The notes under the pieces were generated by a model. The model saw only the letters and a program-made list of their open reading frames with translations. It was not told where the DNA came from and ran no database searches. This document shows positions 1 to 8,700 of a DNA stretch of 12,955 bases, piece after piece. Each line of letters opens with the position of its first letter. Position 1 is the stretch's first letter. Position numbers and translations under genes: made by a program. The DNA is taken from assembly GCA_903907885.1 (NCBI GenBank), contig CAIVPY010000196.1, positions 1 to 12,955 on the forward strand, in the 5' to 3' direction. This DNA is from an uncultured Bacteroidota bacterium (GTDB lineage Bacteria > Bacteroidota > Bacteroidia > UKL13-3).

Positions 1-897
1 CCGTTTATCGAACTTATTATTGTTTTTCTTTCGCTTATTAGCTTTTATTATTTCAATATCTATTATTTAATTCCTAGATTATTGGCTAATCAACATTACC
101 TACAATACTATGCCTTTGTGATATTGATAATTGCGTTCATATTATTTTGTGTGAGCTTGCCCATGCTGCTTGCTACAGGTGTTTTATTGCCACTTCCTTT
201 TGGTTTTTATATCAACACTTTGCTTTTGTTTTCAATCGTATTTATTGTGAGCAGTATGGGAAACATTGTTACAAGGTTGTTTATATCCGAAAACCATAAG
301 AAAGAAATAGAGTACCAAAAAACATTGGCCGAATTGTCTTTTCTAAAAGCACAAATAAATCCTCATTTCTTGTTTAATACTCTTAATAGTATTTATGTGT
401 TGGCCATCAAAAAATCGGAGCAAACACCCGAAGCCATATTAAAACTGGCAAGTATGATGCGCTATGTGCTTAATGATGCCAAAGAAGAAACGGTGACACT
501 TGAAAAAGAAATTGAATACATAGGAAAATATATTGACCTGCAAAAGATGCGTATGACTGAATCGGTAAAAACGGACTACATAGTTTCAGGCTATTATCAC
601 GAATTGCAAATTGCCCCTCTTATATTGATTCCATTTATAGAAAATGCCTTTAAATTTGGGGTGAGCACCCAAAGCGAATCAACCATTATGGTATCTATTT
701 CTATAGATAATAAAAAACTTATTTTACAAACGGATAATCCAATACACAACCACGAAAACATTATTGTTGAATCAAATGGAATTGGGTTGATAAACGCCCA
801 ACGCAGATTGGATTTGTTTTATGCCAATAGGTATGTGTTACAAACCGATGAAAGTAATCAAAATTATACCGTATATTTAGAACTACAATTAGGATAA
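1..897 (+). CDS. LytS-type membrane sensor histidine kinase (5' end missing)
   Basis: Sensor kinase that should autophosphorylate on histidine and pass phosphate to the response regulator encoded next. The frame is open from base 1, so the true start lies left of the window. A TTG at 82 is only an internal leucine codon, because the codons before it encode a hydrophobic segment ending YYLIPRLLANQHY, typical of this family's membrane region. Of 298 visible residues, about 1-90 form transmembrane helices. A short linker then leads to the His_kinase domain (PF06580), with the phospho-acceptor in QINPHFLFNTLNS (His at bases 364-366). The ATP-binding N box is in LIPFIENAFKFG and the G box in NGIGLINAQRRL. 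Family members are usually near 340-370 residues, so roughly 40-70 are missing. The stop overlaps the next start as TAATG, which implies translational coupling. No separate ligand-binding domain is visible. The signal is unknown. Confidence 0.93.
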   Translation, partial: PFIELIIVFLSLISFYYFNIYYLIPRLLANQHYLQYYAFVILIIAFILFCVSLPMLLATGVLLPLPFGFYINTLLLFSIVFIVSSMGNIVTRLFISENHKKEIEYQKTLAELSFLKAQINPHFLFNTLNSIYVLAIKKSEQTPEAILKLASMMRYVLNDAKEETVTLEKEIEYIGKYIDLQKMRMTESVKTDYIVSGYYHELQIAPLILIPFIENAFKFGVSTQSESTIMVSISIDNKKLILQTDNPIHNHENIIVESNGIGLINAQRRLDLFYANRYVLQTDESNQNYTVYLELQLG

Positions 898-1586
898 TGC
901 GCTGTATAATCATAGATGACGAACCATTTGCCATTGAACTGCTTACGTTTTATGTGCAACAAACCCCCATTCTAAATTTGCTTGCTAGCTTTACCGATGC
1001 CTATAAAGCCATTGATTTTATTAATAGCAACCAGATAGACCTAATTTTTTTGGATATACAAATGCCACATATCAATGGCATTCAATTGCTAAAATCATTA
1101 GAAAAACCACCCATGGTAATTTTCAGTACAGCTTTTAACGAATATGCCGTTGAAGGATTTGAATTAGAGGCTATCGACTATCTGTTAAAGCCCTTTGACA
1201 TAAAGCGTTTTCAAAAAGCAGTAAAAAAAGCAGATGAACTATTTAGTTTGAAAAAATCAGCCGAACCACAAGCCGAACCCTTTATTTTTGTAAAAGCCGA
1301 TTACCAAATGTTGAAGATTAACATTAGTAGTATTTTGTTTATCGAAGGCTGGGACGATTACATAAAAATATATGTGAGCGAGAAACCAATACTTACACTG
1401 ATGAGTTTAAAATCTATCATGGAGCAGCTGCCTCAACAAGATTTTGTGAGGGTACATCGCAGCTATATTGTGCCTATAAAAAAGATTGACAGCGTGCGGA
1501 ACAAAGTAATAAAAATAGGCTCCAAAGAAATACCTGTTGGCACTACCTATGTAGAGACCCTGAATCAATTGATGAATAAGAAATAG
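897..1586 (+). CDS. LytTR-family response regulator
   Basis: DNA-binding response regulator, the evident partner of the kinase whose stop codon it overlaps by one base. The 229 residues are a normal length for the family. An N-terminal receiver domain (about 1-118) carries the acidic pair D7/D8, the phosphorylation site D53 in FLDIQMP, T78 and K98 in LLKPF. A short linker leads to a C-terminal LytTR DNA-binding domain (about 129-227), with the family signatures ILFIEGWDDYIKIY and FVRVHRSYIV. All receiver catalytic residues are present, so it should be phosphorylatable. LytTR proteins normally bind direct repeats upstream of target promoters as dimers. No target gene lies downstream on this strand before ruvA, and I cannot identify targets from this window. 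The ATG start is fixed by the overlap and by the conserved N-terminal CIIIDDEP. Confidence 0.95.
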   Translation: MRCIIIDDEPFAIELLTFYVQQTPILNLLASFTDAYKAIDFINSNQIDLIFLDIQMPHINGIQLLKSLEKPPMVIFSTAFNEYAVEGFELEAIDYLLKPFDIKRFQKAVKKADELFSLKKSAEPQAEPFIFVKADYQMLKINISSILFIEGWDDYIKIYVSEKPILTLMSLKSIMEQLPQQDFVRVHRSYIVPIKKIDSVRNKVIKIGSKEIPVGTTYVETLNQLMNKK

Positions 1587-1602
1587 CTATTTTTTTTTGC
1601 AA

Positions 1603-1620
1603 TCGGGTGGGAACACCCGA
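1603..1620. repeat. Perfect 7-bp hairpin with GGAA tetraloop
   Basis: TCGGGTG (1603-1609) pairs perfectly with CACCCGA (1614-1620) around GGAA, which fits the stable GNRA tetraloop class. It lies 17 bp after the response-regulator stop. A T-run (1591-1598) precedes rather than follows the stem, and no T-tract follows it, so it is not a canonical intrinsic terminator on +. Read on -, the stem is followed by A rather than T. It may stabilise the 3' end of the operon mRNA or be a dispersed hairpin element. Confidence 0.6.
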
Positions 1621-1637
1621 AACCAACTCTAAACATA

Positions 1638-1722
1638 AATGTTCATGGTGAGCTTGTCGAATGTCGTGGTGTTCCTGTCGAATGTTCATGGTGAGTTGTC
1701 AAATGTTATGGTGAGCCTGTCG
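1638..1722 (+). repeat. Tandem repeat, four degenerate 21-22 bp units
   Basis: Four adjoining units lie at 1638-1659, 1660-1680, 1681-1701 and 1702-1722. Each starts AATGT and ends in TGTCG or TGTCA. The shared core is ATGGTGAGCYTGTCG, which is complete in units 1 and 4, lacks one base in unit 3 and is diverged in unit 2 (GTGGTGTTCCTGTCG). No open frame runs through them. The core resembles short GAGCYTGTCGAA-type dispersed repeats that I recall from many bacterial genomes; I could not verify that here. Confidence 0.75.
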
Positions 1723-1760
1723 AATCCATACACGGATTATCTTACATTTTGTGAACAAAG

Positions 1761-1812
1761 CACCTGCAACTCTCGAAAAGCCACCTGCAAGTTGCAAGAA
1801 GCTAGAAGCTAG
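1761..1812. repeat. Second short-repeat block: 21-bp pair and doubled GAAGCTA
   Basis: Two 21-bp units, 1761-1781 and 1782-1802, share CACCTGCAA at their start and AAGC at their end (about 16 of 21 positions match by eye). They are followed by GAAGCTA twice (1798-1804 and 1805-1811). Within the block GCAACT (1766-1771) and AGTTGC (1790-1795) form an inverted repeat. The block is unrelated in sequence to the repeat at 1638-1722 but shares its 21-bp spacing. No function is evident. Confidence 0.5.
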
Positions 1813-1875
1813 CAGCAAAGAACATGCTAGTGGTGAAAATGGTTTGAGACTAATACATTTAATGTTGTGTAGAAC

Positions 1876-2138
1876 CTATGGAGCACAACCACAATCTTTA
1901 AAATAGGTAGTATCACCAATGGAATTTATGGTTTTGGCTTTGCGGTGTTTAGGAGTATAGTATATAGCCCAACGCATCTGCCCATCTTTCCATTTTTATA
2001 CAATACTTTAACCTTGTGTTTACCTGATTTATATTGTGCAAAAAGGGGCATTGAATAGTTTAAAAACAAGATTATCAATAAAATTGACAGCAATGCGGGG
2101 CTTTGAAAAAAATATTTCACTCTTTGTCTTAACATCAT
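1876..2138 (-). pseudogene. Small secreted protein gene with a broken reading frame
   Basis: From the ATG at 2138 (or the adjacent ATG at 2135) the frame encodes a basic start, a strong hydrophobic stretch (LLSILLIILFLNY) and MPLFAQ, a typical signal peptide ending in AQ. About 15 more residues follow, up to a run of five A on the coding strand (1993-1997 on +). Continuing in the same frame gives a poor tail and a stop at 1926. The alternative frame instead continues for 38 residues with protein-like composition, starting KWKDGQMRWAIYY and ending GDTTYFKDCGCAP before a TAG at 1876-1878. Adding one A to the run would join both parts into a secreted protein of about 87 residues with a C-terminal CGC. 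This could be a genuine frameshift, a sequencing or assembly error in the homopolymer, or slippage. I do not recognise the family. The gene lies head-to-head with ruvA, 58 bp away. Confidence 0.5.
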
Positions 2139-2196
2139 TCAAAAATAAAAACTTTCCTTATTTTGCACGCCCCAACCTATTAAAATAAATTAATAA

Positions 2197-2781
2197 GTGA
2201 TAGCACACATAGAAGGTAAGTTAACATATAAGTCTCCTGCATACGTAGTGATAGATTGTGGTGGCGTTGGATATAGCTTGCAAATATCGTTAAATACCTA
2301 TGATAAAATAGGTAATGGCGAAAAATGTAAGTTGCTTACGCACCTAGCAATAAAGGAAGACAGCCATACATTGTATGGTTTTGCTGATGAAGATGAAAGG
2401 AAATTGTTTCTTCATTTAATATCTGTGAGTGGGGTTGGTACAAACACTGCTAGGGTTATTCTTAGTTCGATGAAACCCAATGACGTTATCAATGCAATAA
2501 GTGCAGGTGATTGGGCGTTATTAAAATCTGTTAAAGGAATAGGGCCTAAAACAGCCCAACGCTTAGTGATAGATTTACAAGACAAATTGAAAAACTTTGC
2601 TACCGATGCCGCAGGCCTAGGTTTCGGAACCAGATCAGCAGCAGTGGATGAGGCAGTTTCGGCCATGCTGGCTTTGGGTTTTAGTAAAAATGATGCTGAA
2701 AAGGCTATTTTGAAACTAAAACAGCAAAACCCTGAATATACGGTAGAACAATTGGTTAAAAATGCTTTAAAAATATTATAG
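2197..2781 (+). CDS. ruvA: Holliday junction branch migration protein RuvA
   Basis: Tetrameric subunit of the RuvAB complex, which binds four-way DNA junctions in recombination and repair and loads the RuvB motor. At 194 residues it has the family's normal length and architecture. An N-terminal OB-fold (about 1-62) begins MIAHIEGKL and contains the acidic pin residues E54/D55 in KEDSHTLYGF. Two helix-hairpin-helix motifs follow, VSGVGTNTA (77-85) and VKGIGPKTAQR (112-122). The small RuvB-binding domain covers about 150-194. The start is GTG; an in-frame TAA directly before it (2194-2196) excludes any earlier start, and the encoded N-terminus matches the family. No Shine-Dalgarno sequence is visible, only A/T-rich DNA, as is usual in Bacteroidota. 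sprA begins 16 bp after its stop, so the two are probably co-transcribed. Confidence 0.97.
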   Translation: MIAHIEGKLTYKSPAYVVIDCGGVGYSLQISLNTYDKIGNGEKCKLLTHLAIKEDSHTLYGFADEDERKLFLHLISVSGVGTNTARVILSSMKPNDVINAISAGDWALLKSVKGIGPKTAQRLVIDLQDKLKNFATDAAGLGFGTRSAAVDEAVSAMLALGFSKNDAEKAILKLKQQNPEYTVEQLVKNALKIL

Positions 2782-2797
2782 ATGGTAAACTTCTACA

Positions 2798-5700
2798 TTG
2801 TTTCGTAGTAATAAATTAAAACATATAAAATATTTCTTCTCTTTTGCCCTGATATTAACATTTGGGTGGAAGGCTACTTCTCGAACTATTGTAGGGAGGC
2901 ATAGGGATTTTATTATCTTACCTCCAGATAGTGGTAAGCAAAATGCACCATTGAACATAAAGCTCCCTTACCCCATTAAAGACAGAAAGCCTTACGAAAC
3001 CAATCCCACAAAAAATCCTTTTGATTTGGCGGAACCAGCTAATATCAAAAATAAATACGTATTAGACCCATATTCGAACGAATACAATTATTCATCTAAA
3101 GTAGGTAAATTGGATTACAGAATGCCTGGTTCTAGCCCAATTGGAAGGCAGTTGCAAAAAGACAATAAAAAATTAACCAAAGACTACTTTAAACAACGAG
3201 CACAAGCAAATAACTTTGTAAAAGGCAACTCGCTTATACCCCCAATTGTAGCTAGCAATAAAATTTTTGATAAAATTTTTGGAAGTAGTGTTATTGATAT
3301 CAGACCAAGAGGTTCGGCTGAACTTATATTTCAAGGAAACTTTAATGATGTAAAAAACCCTTCTCTGTCACCAAGAATGCAAAGTACTGGTCAGTTTGAT
3401 TTCAGGCAAAAAATTCAGTTAAATGTTGCAGGTTCGATAGGTGATAAACTGAAAGTAAGTTTAAACTACGATACGGAAGCCACATTTGAGTTTGAAAACC
3501 AGATGAAGCTCGACTATTCAGGCAAAGAAGACGACATCATAAAAAAGATTGAATTAGGTAATGTAAGTTTGCCTCTAAACTCTTCGTTAATCAAAGCTGG
3601 TCAGAGTTTGTTTGGTATTAAAACTACCATGCAATTTGGTAAGCTATCAGTAACATCTATTTTCACCCAACAACGAGGAAAAACCACCGAAACAGAAATG
3701 ACTGGTGGCGCTCAAACAACTAAGTTTGATATTCAGGCCCACGATTACGACATGAATCGTCACTACTTTTTATCTCAATATTTTAGAGATAATTACGAGA
3801 GGGCGTTGGCAAATTTACCTATCATTAATTCACAAGTTATAATTCAAAATATTGAAGTTTGGGTTACCAATCGCTCTGGAGTTTTTGAAGGCTCAAGAGA
3901 TATTATTGGTTTTGCCGATTTGGCTGAAAACAATAAAACCATTAACCCTAATTGGGTAAAAAACTCAAATGTTAAATTAGGCAATGAAGCCAATGGTTTG
4001 GGTGCCTATTTATATGGTAATGGTAATACCTTGAATTTTGATACAGGAGGAATAGCTCAAGTGAAATTAGCCTTAAGGCATTCGTCTGAAATTCAAAATC
4101 AATTATTAAGAGACCAGTCAGCCACAGGCTTGCAACCCATTTCAGAATATCAAATTGTAAACTATGCCCGACATCTTAATCCTTCAGAATACACTTGGAA
4201 TAGAAACTTAGGATATATTTCGCTAAACCAAGCCCTTACCAATGATGATGTTTTATGTGTGGCATACACAGGAACTATTGGAGGAGTGCCGTTTACAGTT
4301 GGTGAACTTTCTAATTTGGTACCTCCTGATCCTAACAACCCAAATGTGTTGCACCTAAAAATGTTAAAAGGGCCTAGCATGAGGCCTGATTTGATTACAT
4401 GGGGTTTGATGATGAAAAATATTTACTCCTTAGGTTCGTACAACATAGCTGCCAAAGATTTTAAACTAAATGTAATCTATGCCGATGACCCATCAGGTGC
4501 TGATTTAAACTACCTACCTGTTCAAAACGAGCCTTTGCTATCTGGAAAACCGTTGTTGGCAGCTTTAAATTTAGATAACATCAACACACAACAAGAACGA
4601 GCTCCTGATGGTTTGTATGACTGGATTGAAGGTGTTACTGTTCAATCTTCTACAGGAAGAATTATTTTTCCAATGTTAGAACCATTTGGAAAAAATTTGG
4701 AGAGGAAATTTGTAACCGATGCCAACAAGGCCAGGTACTATTGTTTCTTTGAATTGTACGATTCAACCAAATTTTCGGCCATGCAATTGCCTCAATATGA
4801 TAAGTTTTTTCTTCGAGGAAGTTATACTGGAGCATCTAACAATGAAATACCTTTAAACTCTACCAATGTACCTAAAGGTTCTGTTAGGGTTACGGCAAAT
4901 GGTGCACCACTTATCGAAAATGTTGATTTTGTAGTTGATTATAACTTAGGTAGGGTTAAAATTGTAAACTCTCAGTTGATTAGCTCAGGGGCTGTAATTA
5001 GGGTATCATCCGAAAGTAATAACCTCTTTCAGGTTCAGCAAAAAACTCTGATGGGAGCTAGGTTTGATTACAAAGAGAGCAAAGATTTGTTGTTAGGTGG
5101 AACCATCATGTATCTTACAGAACGACCACTTACCCCAAAAGTAAATATTGGCGAAGAACCTATATCTAATTTGGTGGTAGGGTTAGATGGTACTTACAAA
5201 CGAGATTCAAGATTTTTAACAAAAATGGTGGATAGGCTTCCATTTATCGAAACCAAAGAGGTATCAAACATTACGGTTTCGGGCGAGTATGCTCAATTAA
5301 TTCCCGGTGTTCAAGGCTCGTTGGCGCAAAGCGGAACAGCTTATTTAGATGATTTCGAAGCATCTGAAACTCCGTTTGATTTACGAATGGGAAGTTATTG
5401 GGCACTTGCAAGCACCCCTCAAGGCCAGCCTGATTTGTTTCCCGAAGGAGATTTGTACAATAGTTATCAATATAATTTTAGAAGAGCTAATTTAAGTTGG
5501 TACACTATTGCAAGTACATTCTATCGAAATGATTCTTACACTCCTTCACATATTAAAGGCGACCCTAATGCTATTTCAAACCACCGTATGCGTGAGGTTT
5601 TGCAAACTGAGATATACAGAAAAAAACAAATACAGCAAGGCTTACCAGCCACTTTGCCTACTTTCGACTTAACCTTTTATCCAACCGAACGTGGCCCATA

Positions 5701-8700
5701 TAATTTTAATGTAAAAGACCTAAACTTTGATGGTTCATTAAAAAATCCAAAAAGCAATTGGGGGGGTATAATGCGTAAAATTGACCAAAATGATTTTGAA
5801 CAAGCCAATATAGATTACATTGAAATTTGGGTTCAAGACCCTTTTGCCGACAATCCATCAAATAGCGACAAAGGGTATTTATACCTAAACTTAGGAAATA
5901 TTTCAGAGGATATTCTTCATGATAACAGAAGAGCAGCCGAAAATGGTTTACCCAAATCAGACGAACCTGCAGAGCAAGCAACAGCTGATAGCACAACTTG
6001 GGGAAGAGTACCAAGGCAAGCAGTCCCAAGTTATGTGTTCTCATCTGATGCAGCGCAGCGCGCAAAACAGGATGTTGGCTTAGATGGTATTGATGACAAC
6101 CTAGAAAAAAAATGGTTTGCCGATAACTATTTGAAGCAAATAGAAAATACACCAAGCTTAGGTATTAATTCAGATGCTTATACAAAAGCATTATCAGACC
6201 CATCAAATGATAATTATAGTTATTATTTAAGTTCTGATTATGATGCACAAAGTAAAGATATCATTTCTCGGTATCGTAGGTTTAACATGACCCAAGGCAA
6301 CTCTCCAACAGTAGATCCAAATGCCCCCTATCCATCTGCTGCCACCAACAGCCCAGATAACGAAGACCTCAACAAAGATTATACTGTTAATACGGTTGAG
6401 GAATATTTTCAATATAAAATTGAAATTAGTAAACAGGCCCTTCAAATAGGGAGAAACTATGTAACCGACACTATTTTAACCAATGCAAATTTTGCTAATG
6501 GAAACCAAGCGCCCGAAGTATGGTATCAACTTAAAGTTCCTGTTCACGAATACCAACAGAAAATTGGAAATATCGCAGATTTTAAATCCATCCGATTTGC
6601 CCGTATGTTTATGCGTGGTTTTAATGATAGTATTACCCTTCGTTTTGCAAACCTTCAACTGGTAAGAGCTGATTGGCGCAAATACCAAAATGCTTTGAAA
6701 CAGGGTGGAGAAGACCAACCCTTAGACCCAACCGACAATACACAATTTGTAGTTTCTACCGTCAATATCGAGAAAAACCCTTATTACTCAGTACCACCCG
6801 GTATACAGCGTGAAGCAGATTTTAGTTCACCACAAACAGTGTATCAAAACGAACAAGCACTTTCTGTTAAAGTTTGCAACTTGGCAGATGGAGATGCAAG
6901 AGCAGTATTTAAAAACATGACTACCGATTTGAGGCAATATGGAAAACTACGCATGTTTACACATGCAGAAGGAACCAATATTAAAGACGATGAACTAACC
7001 GCATTTATTAGAATTGGAACCGATGCCATAAATAATTATTATGAATATGAGATTCCTTTAAAAATCTCCAAATACGGCTCTGGTGTTCCAAGTGCCAGAG
7101 ATGTATGGCCTTTGGACAACGAGATAACAATCAACTTGGATGAATTAATTAATACAAAAATAGCAAGAACAAATGCCAACTGGCCATTTACCCGACCTTA
7201 TATACGACAAGATGGAGCGGCTAAATACACCGTAGTGGGTTTGCCAGATTTTAGTCAAGTGCGTGTAGTGATGATGGGGGTGCGAAACCCTAAGCGTGTG
7301 GCTGGGGGTAGCGATGATGGTTTGCCCAAGTGTGCTGAAGTGTGGTTTAACGAACTACGTATGACAGACTTTAACACACGAGGCGGCTGGGCAGCCAATG
7401 GTAGGGTGTTGGCAAAACTAGCAGACTTTGGTAACCTACAATTAACTGGAAGTATTGCAACTGTGGGTTGGGGTGGTATTGACAAAAAGCTAAGTGAAAG
7501 AAGTTTTAATGATAATTACCAATACGATTTTGTAAGTAATTTTGAGTTAGGTAAATTTTTACCTAAAACATCGGGCATATCCATACCCTTTTTCTTTTCT
7601 TATGGTAACACTATTATCAGACCATATTATAATCCATTAAATCCTGACACTAAATTGCAGAAGGAAATAGATGAAAGCACTAATCCAGAACACAAAAACC
7701 AAATAACCAAGGCCGCAGATGATTACACATCAAGGCGAAGTTTCAACTTTACAAATGTTAGGAAAAATAGAGTTGCTATGAAAAAAGCGTTCCCATGGGA
7801 TATTGAGAATTTTAATTTCTCCTACTCATTTACCGAAACTTTCAGACGAAACCAAACTATCGAGTATTCATTTTTACAAACTTATAAAGGGCAAGTTGGC
7901 TATAGCTATACATTTCCCAATACTACAGTTGAGCCATTCAAAAAAATCAAATCAAAAAGTCTAACCTTAATAAAAGATATTAATTTCAGTTTACTTCCAA
8001 CAAGTTGGGGTGCAAGAGTAGAATCAGAAAGAAGATACGGAGAATTGTTAAATAGAAATAATGATAACCAAAACACAATCATACAAGCCTTGTATGATAA
8101 AAATTTCACTATGCGCAGATTTTATGAATTTAGGTGGGATTTCACAAAAAGTTTAAAATTTAATTACACTGCCACTGCAGATGCACGTATAGATGAGCCA
8201 ATAGGTAAAATTGAATCAAATACCGCAAGAGCAGATACGATACAAAATAACTTTTGGAAAGGAGGAAGACTAACCAAATTTGACCAATCGGCAGGTATTA
8301 ACTACTCTATACCTTTAAACAAATTACCCTACTTAGATTTCATAAGTCAATCAAGCTATAATTATACTACCAATTTCCAATGGCTACAAGCCCCTCCTGC
8401 AGCCGATAGCCTTGGACACACAGTTCAAAACTCAAGACAACAGCAATTTAATTTGGCTTTCAATATGCCAACATTGTATAATAAGTTTAAATTTCTGAGA
8501 GATATTAATGCACCTGCCGAACCCAAAGTGCAATCAAAGAATAAGAAAACCGAAATAGAAAAGCCATTAAACGAAAAGGACAAAAAAGGCAAAAAGAAGG
8601 AGGAAAATAACGGCCCAGTTAAGTATCCTTTTTGGGTTAAAATTCCTGTAAAATTAATAACAAGTTTAAAAAATCTTCAAGGCTCTTATAGCCAAACCGA

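Larger units (their letters stand above)
1587..1875. other. Gene-free, repeat-rich spacer
   Basis: About 290 bp between the response-regulator stop and the 3' end of the interrupted small gene on the opposite strand. I see no protein-like reading frame. It contains a T8 run just after the stop, a perfect hairpin, a four-unit tandem repeat, a second 21-bp repeat pair and a doubled GAAGCTA, listed separately. From about 1813 to 1875 I see nothing recognisable. The concentration of short repeats is typical of non-coding filler that accumulates dispersed elements. Confidence 0.6.

Noticed and set aside
82..84. TTG as the start of the histidine kinase
   Set aside because: The frame is open back to base 1 and encodes a family-typical membrane segment, so the gene is cut by the window edge.
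2140..2147. TATTTTTG on - as a -7 promoter element for the small secreted gene
   Set aside because: It abuts the ATG, so transcription would begin at or inside the start codon, and no TTG lies at the right distance upstream.
2158..2165. TTATTTTG as a -7 element for ruvA
   Set aside because: It has one mismatch to TAnnTTTG and the nearest TTTG (2123-2126) is about 31 bp away, too far for a -33 element.
5706..6155. 149-codon open frame on - inside sprA
   Set aside because: It lies wholly within a well-supported + strand coding region and has no recognisable motif; it is a shadow of sprA codon usage.
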